Part shown: in pieces, positions 1-6,638 of the stretch | How positions within the stretch are numbered: the stretch's first letter is position 1 | Layout: each line of letters opens with the position of its first letter | Assembly (NCBI GenBank): GCA_042408875.1 | Contig: JBHOQS010000024.1 | Span: forward strand, 1-8,904 | Direction: 5' to 3' | DNA length: 8,904 nt | Source of the DNA: JBHOQS01 sp042408875 | GTDB lineage: Bacteria > Chloroflexota > UBA11872 > JBHOQS01 | Notes under the pieces: generated by a model | What the model was told of the DNA's origin: nothing | Database searches by the model: none | Seen by the model: the letters and a program-made list of their open reading frames with translations, nothing else | Translations under genes and position numbers: made by a program

Positions 1-330
1 GGGGCGATCCAGACCTTCCTGCGCATCATGCTGCCGCTGGCGCGGCCGGCCATCATCGTGGTGTTTCTGTTCAGCCTGGTGTGGCACTGGAACGACTACT
101 TTGAGCCGCTGATCTATCTGAACCGGCGGGAGCACTTCACCCTGCCCATGCGGTTGTCCGTGCTGCAGGCCACCTTGAACGAACTCACCGGCGGCCAGGG
201 CGCAGCCGTCTTCAATGAAGGCCTGATCATGGCGGCGTGTGTGCTGATCATCCTGCCGCCGTTGGTGGTGTACTTCTTCACCCAGCGCTACTTCATCGAG
301 TCTATCGACCGCACCGGCCTGGTCGATTGA
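1..330 (+). CDS. Carbohydrate ABC transporter permease, MalG type (3' part)
   Basis: This is the C-terminal 109 residues of an inner-membrane permease of a carbohydrate importer (binding-protein-dependent, MalG/CUT1 type). The reading frame is open from base 1, so the start lies upstream of the window. The first visible residues, GAIQTFLRIMLPLARPAI, are the second half of the cytoplasmic EAA loop that docks on the ATPase, with its conserved LP pair. Two hydrophobic segments follow: one right after the loop (AIIVVFLFSLVWHW), and the last TM near the C-terminus (LIMAACVLIILPPLVVYFF). The short tail, FIESIDRTGLVD, matches the usual position and style of a MalG-family C-terminus. The binding-protein gene begins 81 bp downstream on the same strand, so both probably belong to one operon, with the partner permease upstream. 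The substrate cannot be read from this fragment. Confidence 0.9.
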   Translation, partial: GAIQTFLRIMLPLARPAIIVVFLFSLVWHWNDYFEPLIYLNRREHFTLPMRLSVLQATLNELTGGQGAAVFNEGLIMAACVLIILPPLVVYFFTQRYFIESIDRTGLVD

Positions 331-362
331 GCCGGCGACGCTTGCGAACACGACTGACGCAT

Positions 363-379
363 CGATCAGAGCCGATCAG
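363..379 (+). repeat. Heptamer repeat CGATCAG, 10 bp apart
   Basis: The heptamer CGATCAG occurs at 363-369 and again at 373-379, one helical turn apart, in the gap between the permease and binding-protein genes. A further GATCGA lies at 383-388. The spacing could suit a regulator binding one face of the helix. The motif is short and may be chance. Confidence 0.25.
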
Positions 380-411
380 GAAGATCGACTTGCGCGTGTG
401 CAGGAGGCGTG

Positions 412-1761
412 ATGTCTAGGGTGGATTGCCTGATGTCTCGACGCATGTTTGTCCGGTGGGCCGGGCTGGCAGCTCCAGGGATCATGCTTGCCGCCTGCAC
501 CGAGCGGCGACAGGCGCAGCGGGACACTGGCATTCCGCTCACCGGCAGGCAGGTTGTCGTACGCTTCCCTGAGGGGATGACCAGCGAGTTCGACCGGCAA
601 TTCGCTGAAGCAGTAGCAAAGCGCGTCCAGGAGAAGTACCCCAACATTACCCTCGAGGTGGATGCCGATTGGGGCAGTTTGAGCTGGCAGCAGCGCCATG
701 AGAAGTACGTCACGGCAACGATGGCCGGCACGGCCCCGGAGATCATGTGGCTGTGCTGCACCTTCATCCGCCCCTTCATGGAACGCGGCATGGCGCTCGA
801 CCTAGATCCCTTCATCAAGAAGGACATGAAGGCGGAGGAGCTAGCTGATTTCTATGCCGGCCCGCTGGAAGGGATGAAGGTAGAAGGCAAGCAGATGGCC
901 ATGCCGGCGTACATCAACATCAATATCATCTATGTCAACCGTGACCAGCTCAACGAGGTGGGCTTGCCCTATCCCGATGAGAACTGGACGCGGGCGCGGC
1001 TGCTGGAGTATGCCAACAGGCTTGTCAAGCGCCAGGGCGAGCACGTTGAGCGCTGGGGCTTTGATATGCCATTTGCCAGTATCGACCGCTTAGTCACCTG
1101 GATCTGGTCGATGTGTGGTGAGCCTCATGATCCGAAGGACGTGACCAAGTTCCTCTTCGACCAGCCGCAGGTGATCGATGCGGTCACGTTCCTGCATGAC
1201 ATGATCTGGAAACACCGCGTGTCACCGGCCAACAACGAGATGCGCTTTGGCCTGGGCATGGACGCCGCATTTATTAATGGCAAGACCTCGATCCTCATGG
1301 CCGCCACTGGCAATGCGGCCGGCATCAGCCGGCAGGTCACCGCGTTCGAGTGGGACTTTGCCCCCCTGACCAAGGGACCCTGCGGCCACGGTGCCCGGGT
1401 GTCCCTCGACGGCTACATGATCGCGCGGGACACAAAGATCCCCGGCGAGAGCTGGCTGGTACTGAAGGAGCTTGTCTCCAGAGAGGTGAATGTCCTACGG
1501 GCTGAGCTGACACGACGGCAGCCACCGCGCAAATCGGTAGCACCGGCCTGGGAGAAGAACTACGAGGGCAAGCAGGCGCGGCTTGGCCGGGTGATGGCGG
1601 AGACGTCGCGGCCGGATGCCCGCGCGTTCTGGAAGGATGCTGACCAGGTGGGGGTGATTGTCGGGAACCACCTCAGCGCGACCTTCTACCGCAACGAGTA
1701 TGGCCCCGCTGAAGCGCTGCGCCGGATCGTAGCTGATGTGAATGCCTACTACCGGAAGTAG
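412..1761 (+). CDS. Sugar ABC transporter substrate-binding lipoprotein, Tat-exported
   Basis: This 449-residue protein is an extracellular solute-binding protein (family 1, carbohydrate type) that would capture a sugar and deliver it to the membrane permeases. The N-terminus carries a twin-arginine motif, SRRMFVR (residues 9-15), then a hydrophobic stretch and a lipobox LAAC with the lipid-anchored cysteine at residue 29 (codon 496-498). Export by Tat and anchoring at the outer face of the membrane are therefore likely. The mature part has family-style features: the AGTAPEIMW segment, the AMPAYININIIYVNRDQL segment and the 'FINGKTSILM' region. Start choice: AGGAGG at 402-407 sits 4 bp before ATG 412. 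GTG 409 is too close to it. ATG 433 is an alternative, with AGGGTGG 8 bp upstream, and would put the Tat motif at the very N-terminus. The gene follows the permease, so it is probably last in its operon. The ligand is unknown. Confidence 0.92.
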   Translation: MSRVDCLMSRRMFVRWAGLAAPGIMLAACTERRQAQRDTGIPLTGRQVVVRFPEGMTSEFDRQFAEAVAKRVQEKYPNITLEVDADWGSLSWQQRHEKYVTATMAGTAPEIMWLCCTFIRPFMERGMALDLDPFIKKDMKAEELADFYAGPLEGMKVEGKQMAMPAYININIIYVNRDQLNEVGLPYPDENWTRARLLEYANRLVKRQGEHVERWGFDMPFASIDRLVTWIWSMCGEPHDPKDVTKFLFDQPQVIDAVTFLHDMIWKHRVSPANNEMRFGLGMDAAFINGKTSILMAATGNAAGISRQVTAFEWDFAPLTKGPCGHGARVSLDGYMIARDTKIPGESWLVLKELVSREVNVLRAELTRRQPPRKSVAPAWEKNYEGKQARLGRVMAETSRPDARAFWKDADQVGVIVGNHLSATFYRNEYGPAEALRRIVADVNAYYRK

Positions 1762-1846
1762 GGGCACAGGCGTTACGCACGTACGCACGGCCGCTCCCGA
1801 ACGGTGCCCGGGCGGCTGGCTCGTACAAGATCGGCCGGCCCCGCCC

Positions 1847-1920
1847 CTTTTAAACCTGTAACTTTTAACTTTTAAACCCAAGACCTATAGACCTATAGAC
1901 CTTTAAACCTTAAACCTATT
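1847..1920. repeat. AT-rich tandem short-repeat island
   Basis: This is an abrupt AT-rich segment (21 G/C in the 73 bases 1848-1920, about 29%) in a GC-rich region. The right half is five tandem 7-8 bp units at 1881-1919: AGACCTAT, AGACCTAT, AGACCTTT, AAACCTT, AAACCTAT. The left half has CTTTTAAACC twice (1847-1856 and 1869-1878) and a tandem AACTTTT heptamer (1860-1866 and 1867-1873). It begins 85 bp after the binding-protein stop codon. The function is unknown. Replication slippage, a protein-binding array or a transcription-end zone are all possible. Confidence 0.8.
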
Positions 1921-2105
1921 GAGACAGGCATAGGGCCTATCTCCAGGCGCTCCTGTCCGCCCGCAGACCAGTGAGGTCGTCTGCCTCCAGGCTACCGTGC
2001 GTGTGTATCTCGTGGGCGAGACTACATTCCTGCCCTGCTACCAGTGTGTCTGTGAGAGCCCCGCATGGGCTGCCGGCCCCTCCAGCGACGTACTCTCGCA
2101 TGCGA
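1921..2105. other. Hairpin-rich intergenic segment with a 10-bp palindrome
   Basis: Several inverted repeats lie side by side here. At 1921-1943, GAGACAGGC pairs with GCCTATCTC around a 5-nt loop, 8 of 9 positions pairing. At 1963-1984, GCAGAC pairs with GTCTGC. At 2004-2026, TGTATCTCG pairs with CGAGACTACA, giving nine pairs with one bulged C and a TGGG tetraloop. At 2057-2071, AGCCC pairs with GGGCT. TCGCATGCGA at 2096-2105 is a perfect palindrome. The 9-pair stem is the strongest. The set could belong to a small RNA, a long 5' leader or protein-binding sites. In GC-rich DNA the 5-6 bp stems alone mean little. Confidence 0.35.
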
Positions 2106-2144
2106 AAGGCGCCTCCAGCAGTTAGAGCAGCCGGGTGCATGCCC

Positions 2145-2173
2145 TAAACAGGTCTTCTGGTAGATGGTAAAAT
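2145..2173 (+). promoter_or_regulatory. Candidate sigma70-type promoter for the kinase-regulator operon
   Basis: TAAACA at 2145-2150 (4 of 6 to TTGACA) and TAAAAT at 2168-2173 (5 of 6 to TATAAT) are separated by exactly 17 bp, in a locally AT-rich stretch. Transcription would begin near 2180, giving a leader of about 75 nt before the kinase start at 2256. The leader contains a GCGCGCC/GGCGTGC hairpin (2201-2221, one G-U pair). Confidence 0.45.
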
Positions 2174-2255
2174 AGGTTGATAAGAAATCGTTAAGGAAGG
2201 GCGCGCCTCCGCGGGGCGTGCTTGTAGCCGGGCAAGGGCTCTGAGAAAGCGGGGC

Positions 2256-4172
2256 ATGCTGGCTTCCACGCCGTTCGTGATCACTCGCCGGTTTCTGGAG
2301 CGCTCTGCGCTGTGCCGGTACCTGGCGCACCGCTGGACGCTCGATCGCCTGCTCGTGGCCTTGCGCTGGAGTGCGATCGGCTTCCTGGCTCTCGAGAGCA
2401 TCGTCCTGCCCCTGCCACGCACCCCGATCTTCATCGCTACGGTGCTCGCCCTGGTGGCGTACAACCTCCTGCTCCTGCGCCTGCGGGTAGGCCTCGAGCG
2501 GCTGATAGGGCGGCCGGGCATTCTCCTCGTCGACGTGGCCGCGGTCTCGGCTGCGGTGTTGCTGACCGGCGGCCTGGGCAGCCCGCTCTACATCCTCTAC
2601 GTGCCGATCTTGGTGGCCGGCGCTATGCATCTGGGAGTCGCCAGGAGTGCGGGCTTCGCTGTGCTTTCGGCCGCGGCGTACGGTGCCGTCGCCTTTGCGC
2701 CGCTGGGGCATGCACCACTCCTCATCGAGATTGAGCGCGCAGGCATGCGCGCCGCCGTAATGCTCATGGTCACGATTGCCACTGCCGTGCTAGTGCGCGA
2801 GCTCCAGATACAGCGCGAGGCGACTAGGCGCGAGCGGGCGCTGGTGCAGGAGCTGCAACGTGCCAACCGGCAACTCGCCACGCTGAACGAAGTGATGCGC
2901 CTGAGCACCAGCGCGCACTTCGACGTGGACCGCATCCTGGAGCGTATCAGCACAGCGGTAATCGCGGCCTTCGATGCCGACCTGGTGCTCGTAGCGAGCT
3001 GGGAGCTCACGCCAGAAGGAGGCCCACTGCGCCGGTCACTCCAGGGCTCGGCGCGCTGGATCACCGACGACCGTCTCCCCCACGTGTGCGAGCTCCTGTC
3101 ACGCCACCTGCACTCTGCCCAGCGTCGCGCCCGCTGCATCGATCTGGCAGCGCTTTGCTCCCCCGAGGAGCGCAAGCTGTACGACGAGGAGCAGCTCGCC
3201 AGCGCCATGCTTGCGCCGCTGATGCGTGGCAGCAAGACCATCGGATTGGTCTGGGTAGCAGCGCGCCGCCCGGGCGCCTACACTGAGGCAGACGCGGCCT
3301 ATCTTTTCACGCTAGCGCATCACGGTGGCCTGCTACTGTGGAACGCCTGGCTGTACACGCTCGAACGCGAGAATGTGCAGCGCCTGCGCGCGCTAGAGGC
3401 GATGAAGGACGATTTCCTCGCCAACGTCTCGCACGACCTGCGCACACCGCTCACTGCCATCAAAGCCGCGGTCGTCCTGCTCCAGGAGCTGGGCCAGGCC
3501 GGGCGGCCAACGGATGGACAGGCCCTTCATCGGCTGTACCATACGATTGAGCGAAACTGTGACCGCCTGAGCGCACTCGTCTCAGATTTGCTCGACCTGG
3601 CCCGCCTGCGCCAGGGCCGGCTCGAACTGTCCCTCCAGTGCGTTGACGTCCGCGAGCTCCTGGAGAACTGTCTGGCTGCGGTGCGGCCGCTCGCCGAGCG
3701 CAAGCAACAGCGCCTGGAATGCCGGCTCAACGGACCGCTGCCGCCGCTCGTGGGGGATCCCAAACGCCTGGAGCAGGTCATCGTGAACCTGCTGACCAAC
3801 GCGGTCCAGTACACGCCTGCTGGGGGCCAGGTCGTGCTCGCGGCCTGTGCCGCGGGCACGGCACTTCAGCTCACTGTGCAGGACAGCGGCCCCGGCATCT
3901 CGGCGGCCGACCAGCCGTATATCTTCGACCGCTTTTATCGCTCGCGCGCACTGGCGGTGCAGCGAGTGCAGGGCGCCGGGCTTGGCCTGAGTATTGCACG
4001 GTTCCTTGTTGAGCTCCATGGCGGCACGATCAGCGTCGCCAGCGCTGAGGGTGAGGGAGCCACCTTTACGGTCTGCCTGCCGGTTGCCTCCGGCGCACAG
4101 ATGGACCGGCCATGCGGTGCTCGGGCGCGGCATGGCGATCAACTTCCGGAGGAGCGGCGATGCGGGTGCTGA
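2256..4172 (+). CDS. Membrane sensor histidine kinase, 6TM-GAF-HisKA-HATPase
   Basis: This 638-residue sensor kinase phosphorylates the regulator encoded next to it. About six hydrophobic segments (near residues 33-52, 56-76, 87-104, 110-126, 131-149 and 163-182) form a membrane sensor with almost no periplasmic domain. A charged, probably coiled-coil linker (183-214) leads to a GAF-like domain (about 222-370). The HisKA H-box is SHDLRTPLT with phospho-acceptor His393 and the HDxxT pattern. The ATPase domain has an N-box around Asn511-Asn515 (NLLTNAVQYT), a G1 box DSGPGIS (543-549), an F-box (Phe557-Phe560) and a G2 box GAGLGL (573-578). All catalytic boxes look intact. The loop TGGLGSPL (104-111) resembles the GGxxNPF motif of RegB and similar PilS-type sensor regions. 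The start ATG has only a weak GGGG stretch as ribosome-binding site. The 3' end overlaps the regulator gene by 13 bp. The signal is unknown. Confidence 0.93.
   Translation: MLASTPFVITRRFLERSALCRYLAHRWTLDRLLVALRWSAIGFLALESIVLPLPRTPIFIATVLALVAYNLLLLRLRVGLERLIGRPGILLVDVAAVSAAVLLTGGLGSPLYILYVPILVAGAMHLGVARSAGFAVLSAAAYGAVAFAPLGHAPLLIEIERAGMRAAVMLMVTIATAVLVRELQIQREATRRERALVQELQRANRQLATLNEVMRLSTSAHFDVDRILERISTAVIAAFDADLVLVASWELTPEGGPLRRSLQGSARWITDDRLPHVCELLSRHLHSAQRRARCIDLAALCSPEERKLYDEEQLASAMLAPLMRGSKTIGLVWVAARRPGAYTEADAAYLFTLAHHGGLLLWNAWLYTLERENVQRLRALEAMKDDFLANVSHDLRTPLTAIKAAVVLLQELGQAGRPTDGQALHRLYHTIERNCDRLSALVSDLLDLARLRQGRLELSLQCVDVRELLENCLAAVRPLAERKQQRLECRLNGPLPPLVGDPKRLEQVIVNLLTNAVQYTPAGGQVVLAACAAGTALQLTVQDSGPGISAADQPYIFDRFYRSRALAVQRVQGAGLGLSIARFLVELHGGTISVASAEGEGATFTVCLPVASGAQMDRPCGARARHGDQLPEERRCGC
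4148..4154 (+). promoter_or_regulatory. Ribosome-binding site fixing the regulator start
   Basis: GGAGGAG ends 5 bp before ATG 4160 and lies inside the end of the kinase gene. It favours this start over the in-frame ATG at 4112, which would add 16 residues ahead of the receiver domain. Confidence 0.7.
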
Positions 4173-4861
4173 TCGTGGAAGACGAAGAGGATGTTGCTGA
4201 CGTGCTCGGTATGGCCTTCGCCATGCAGTGGAGCGAAGCGGAGGTGCGTACGGCGCCTGATGCCGAGACAGCACTGGACATCCTGGCAGGCTTTGATGCG
4301 GATATCATCGTGCTGGACATCGCCTTGCCCGGCATGAACGGCTTCAAGCTCTGCCGTCGCATCCGCGAGTTCTCGGACGTGCCCATCATCATTGTGACCG
4401 CCAAGGGTGAGGAGCGAGACATCATCCGCGGCCTGGAGTCAGGCGCCGACGATTATGTGACGAAACCGTTCAGCCACCTGGAACTGTTCGCTCGCATCCG
4501 CGCCGTACTCCGGCGTGCATCCGCGGCTCATTGCCACACGCCACTGCCGGTCTTCCGCTGCGGCGACCTCACCATCGACTTTGCCGCGCGGCAGGTATAC
4601 GTGAGCGGCCGGCGGGTCAGCCTGACCCCGACCGAATACGACCTCCTGTACCACCTAGTGCGCAATGCAGGGCGGGTGCTGCCGCATGAGTTACTGCTGA
4701 CGCGGGTGTGGGGCCCGGAGTACCGCACCGAGTCCGATTATTTGAAAGTCTTTATCCACCGCCTGCGCGAGAAGATCGAGCCTAACCCGGCAGCGCCCCG
4801 CTACATCCTTACTGAACGTGGCGTGGGCTACAGGTTCGTCCGGCCGGCTGCGGTCGAGTGA
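4160..4861 (+). CDS. OmpR/PhoB-family response regulator
   Basis: This 233-residue DNA-binding regulator is the likely partner of the overlapping kinase. The receiver domain (about 1-120) starts directly with MRVLIVEDEEDV. It shows the acidic pair Glu7-Asp8, phospho-acceptor Asp53 (in VLDIALPGMNG), Thr80 and Lys102 (in YVTKPF), so it should be fully phosphorylatable. A winged-helix output domain (about 130-229) follows, with the family's SLTPTEYDLLYHLVRNAG segment, the VWGPEY region, the recognition-helix segment VFIHRLREKIE and the C-terminal wing GVGYRF. The 13-bp overlap with the kinase implies translational coupling and one transcript. Target promoters are not identifiable from the window. 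The nearby transport and sulfatase genes are candidates by position only. Confidence 0.95.
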   Translation: MRVLIVEDEEDVADVLGMAFAMQWSEAEVRTAPDAETALDILAGFDADIIVLDIALPGMNGFKLCRRIREFSDVPIIIVTAKGEERDIIRGLESGADDYVTKPFSHLELFARIRAVLRRASAAHCHTPLPVFRCGDLTIDFAARQVYVSGRRVSLTPTEYDLLYHLVRNAGRVLPHELLLTRVWGPEYRTESDYLKVFIHRLREKIEPNPAAPRYILTERGVGYRFVRPAAVE

Positions 4862-4881
4862 GCGGGCCCAGCGCGCCCTCG

Positions 4882-4909
4882 GCAGGCATCCCTGCGTTGT
4901 CATTTATTT
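4882..4909 (+). terminator. Weak intrinsic-terminator-like hairpin
   Basis: GCAGG (4882-4886) and CCTGC (4891-4895) form a 5-bp stem with a CATC tetraloop. A T-rich tract follows (4897-4909, nine T of thirteen). It lies 21 bp after the regulator stop codon, where the kinase-regulator transcript should end. The stem is short, so termination may be only partial. Confidence 0.4.
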
Positions 4910-4993
4910 GCTTATATCCACTTCTTCGTATCCTTATTACTAAATTACTAAAAATATTACTAAAAATTAATGTATTACTATACTATTAACTAA
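4902..4993. repeat. AT-rich island with ATTACTAAA repeats between convergent genes
   Basis: This 92-bp stretch has only 17 G/C bases (about 18%), in sharp contrast with its surroundings. ATTACTAAA occurs at 4936-4944, 4944-4952 and 4956-4964. Variants follow at 4974-4980 (ATTACTA) and 4985-4993 (ATTAACTAA). The last unit overlaps the stop codon of the minus-strand sulfatase (4990-4992), so the island abuts that gene exactly. It separates two convergent transcription units and may act as a transcription-end zone. Its origin is unknown. Confidence 0.75.
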
Positions 4994-6414
4994 GGGAGGC
5001 CCCGCGGGTCCTCGTCGAAAGGCGTCACGTCGCTGGTCTGCACGTACCAGTCGAGCAGGCGGCGTTCCAGCTCTGCCTGCGCTCCAGCGTACTCGGACCG
5101 GCCGTAGACGTTCCGCAGTTCCAGCGGGTCGGCAGCCAGATCATAGAGCTCGCAGCGTCCGTCCACACGGTAGATAAGCTTGTGCGTCTGGGTGCGCACC
5201 ATCGCTGCCCGGCAGACGCTCTCTGGATGCTCCTGTTGCAGGCGGCCCTTCGGGTAGTAGATCTCCCGTGGCTCGCGGCCGGCCTGCGGCCCGACGGAGC
5301 GGCCCTCGAAGCAATGCGGCTCGTGCCGTGCGTAGCCGCCTTCGGCAAACACAGCCCGGCCGGGGTCCCCGGGCGTGCCCTGAAGCTGGGGGAGCAGGCT
5401 GCGAGCAAAGTGCGTGTGGCGGGCAGGGATGCCCGCCAGTTCCAGCACCGTCGCCATGATGTCGAAGAGCTCCACCGGCTCGCGCACGACATGGCCAGCC
5501 GCGCCGCCTGGCGCGCGGATAACCAGCGGCACGCGCGTCAGCACATCCTCCAGCCCGCTGGGCCATTTCTCGACCAGGCCGTAGTCGCCAGCATAATCGC
5601 CGTGGTCGGAGAAGACGAAGACGGCCGTGCGGCTTGCTAGACCTGTCTCATCCAGCGCATGGAGCAGCCGGCCGAGGAGCTCGTCGATGAAGCCGGTCAT
5701 GCCCAGGTACACTGCCTGGATCTTGCGGAAGTGCGTCTCGTCGAGCTGGTCCAGCCGGCGGGTGCGGCGGATATGGGCGTGGAAGTCGGGACGGTCGGGC
5801 AGACCGGCCGGACGGAGCGGCGGCAGCGCCTGCGGGTCGAGCAGATCGTGCCAGGGCAGCGGCGCCGAGTACGGCGGATGCGGGAGCGTCAGCGGCAGAT
5901 AGATGGCAAAAGGCTCCCGGGGACGAGATTGTAAGAACTCAATGGCTGCATGGACGTTGGCGTAGTCGCCGTGCTCTTCGAGCGGGCCGGTGTAGGGCGC
6001 GTAGAGGAAGCTGTAATAGCGCGGATCATCGAAGTCGTAGGGGTTCGGGCCGAACATCCGCCGGCCGCGCCGCTCTGCCGAGGTCACGCTCAGTGGGAAG
6101 CTGGCGCGGGCCAGCAGATCGTTCTTGCCCCACCAGCGCACGTCATAACCGGCTTCCTTGAGGTAGCGCAGCAGGTTCGGCTCATCGGGGCGCAGTAGGT
6201 GCCAGAGCGTGCGGTGGCCGCGCACGTGGGGATACCAGCCGGTCATGAAGCTGGTGCGCGAGGGGGAGCAGACCGGGTGCTGCACGTGGCATTGGTCGAA
6301 GCGGACCCCCTCGGCGGCCAAGCGATCAAGGTTGGGTGTCGGCGCCAGCGGATGGCCGTAGCAGCCGGTGCTCTCGGCGCGCAATTCATCGGGGACAAAA
6401 AGTAGAAAGTTCAT
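4990..6414 (-). CDS. Type I (formylglycine) sulfatase, probably cytoplasmic
   Basis: This 474-residue sulfatase would hydrolyse sulfate esters or sulfamates. The signature CSPSR places the cysteine that is oxidised to formylglycine at residue 49, with Arg53 following. Other typical positions are Asp9 (in FVPDELRAES), Lys97 (WWGKND), His179 (LPHPPY), Asp270-His271 (FSDHGDYAGDYG) and Lys283. The C-terminal region has the common CELYDLAADPLELRNVY segment. Family members often show Asp-Asp or Asp-Gln at the N-terminal metal site. Here it is Asp9-Glu10. There is no signal peptide: the protein begins MNFLLFVPDE, already the first core strand. AGGAA at 6419-6423 (minus strand) is 4 bp from the start codon. 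Length is normal for the family. Activity needs a formylglycine-generating enzyme or anaerobic maturase, not encoded here. A phosphonate or phosphoester hydrolase is less likely because of the exact CxPSR motif. The substrate is unknown, but the neighbouring sugar transport genes suggest a sulfated saccharide. Confidence 0.93.
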   Translation of the reverse strand: MNFLLFVPDELRAESTGCYGHPLAPTPNLDRLAAEGVRFDQCHVQHPVCSPSRTSFMTGWYPHVRGHRTLWHLLRPDEPNLLRYLKEAGYDVRWWGKNDLLARASFPLSVTSAERRGRRMFGPNPYDFDDPRYYSFLYAPYTGPLEEHGDYANVHAAIEFLQSRPREPFAIYLPLTLPHPPYSAPLPWHDLLDPQALPPLRPAGLPDRPDFHAHIRRTRRLDQLDETHFRKIQAVYLGMTGFIDELLGRLLHALDETGLASRTAVFVFSDHGDYAGDYGLVEKWPSGLEDVLTRVPLVIRAPGGAAGHVVREPVELFDIMATVLELAGIPARHTHFARSLLPQLQGTPGDPGRAVFAEGGYARHEPHCFEGRSVGPQAGREPREIYYPKGRLQQEHPESVCRAAMVRTQTHKLIYRVDGRCELYDLAADPLELRNVYGRSEYAGAQAELERRLLDWYVQTSDVTPFDEDPRGLP

Positions 6415-6487
6415 CGTGTTCCTGATCCCACCGCGGGTTTAGCTCAGGCCCTGCACGGTAGGGCAGCGGCCCCGGTACGCGAGCGCT

Positions 6488-6516
6488 ATCGTAGCACACG
6501 TAAACGTTCTTGTTTG
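6488..6516 (-). promoter_or_regulatory. Candidate promoter of the sulfatase gene
   Basis: On the minus strand an extended -10, TGC-TACGAT (hexamer at 6493-6488), lies 17 bp after a poor -35, CAAACA (6516-6511, 3 of 6). This is the most AT-rich part of the divergent region. Transcription would begin near 6482, with a leader of about 70 nt. Confidence 0.3.
6503..6508. promoter_or_regulatory. Possible LacI-family-like operator core AACGTT
   Basis: AACGTT is a perfect 6-bp palindrome with a central CG, as in many LacI-family sugar operators. It lies between the -35 and -10 of the proposed sulfatase promoter. The flanking bases are only partly symmetrical and no LacI-type gene is in the window, so this is a weak call. 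Confidence 0.2.
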
Positions 6517-6553
6517 CCTTACGCTCCGTGCTGCCAGGCCTGCCTACCAGGCA

Positions 6554-6583
6554 TTGACGGCGGGCGCGGGGTGCTGGTAGCCT
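6554..6583 (+). promoter_or_regulatory. Candidate promoter of the second binding-protein gene
   Basis: TTGACG at 6554-6559 matches the -35 consensus at 5 of 6 positions. TAGCCT at 6578-6583 follows after 18 bp and is a poor -10 (3 of 6). The predicted start near 6590 gives a leader of about 50 nt. The element points away from the sulfatase promoter. Confidence 0.3.
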
Positions 6584-6638
6584 CAGCGGCATAGAGGAAC
6601 CTCGCTGAAAACCCATACCAGAGGGCGGGAGGACATGT

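Larger units (their letters stand above)
1762..2255. other. 494-bp non-coding gap before the kinase gene
   Basis: No convincing gene lies here. The short frames on the minus strand have no ribosome-binding site and no recognisable family. From left to right the gap holds: a GC hairpin at 1790-1816 (7 pairs including one G-U, 13-nt loop) that is not followed directly by a T run; an AT-rich tandem-repeat island (1847-1920); a cluster of small hairpins and a palindrome (1921-2105); a candidate promoter (2145-2173); and a leader with a 7-pair hairpin at 2201-2221. No classical terminator for the upstream binding-protein gene is visible, although CCCCTTTT at 1844-1851 is T-rich. Confidence 0.7.

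Noticed and set aside
1937..2140. Small minus-strand frame in the non-coding gap (67 codons).
   Set aside because: No ribosome-binding site, no known family, and it overlaps the inverted repeats. Not enough to call a gene.
2022..2711. Long minus-strand reading frame (229 codons) across the gap and the start of the kinase gene.
   Set aside because: Low-complexity Arg/Gln/His-rich translation, opposite a clear kinase gene. A GC-rich shadow frame.
4112..4159. Earlier start of the response regulator at ATG 4112.
   Set aside because: Receiver domains normally begin at the MRVLIVEDE segment, and GGAGGAG sits 5 bp before ATG 4160.
3582..4274. Minus-strand frame of 230 codons opposite the kinase catalytic region.
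   Set aside because: No recognisable family, and the plus strand encodes an intact HisKA-HATPase region there.
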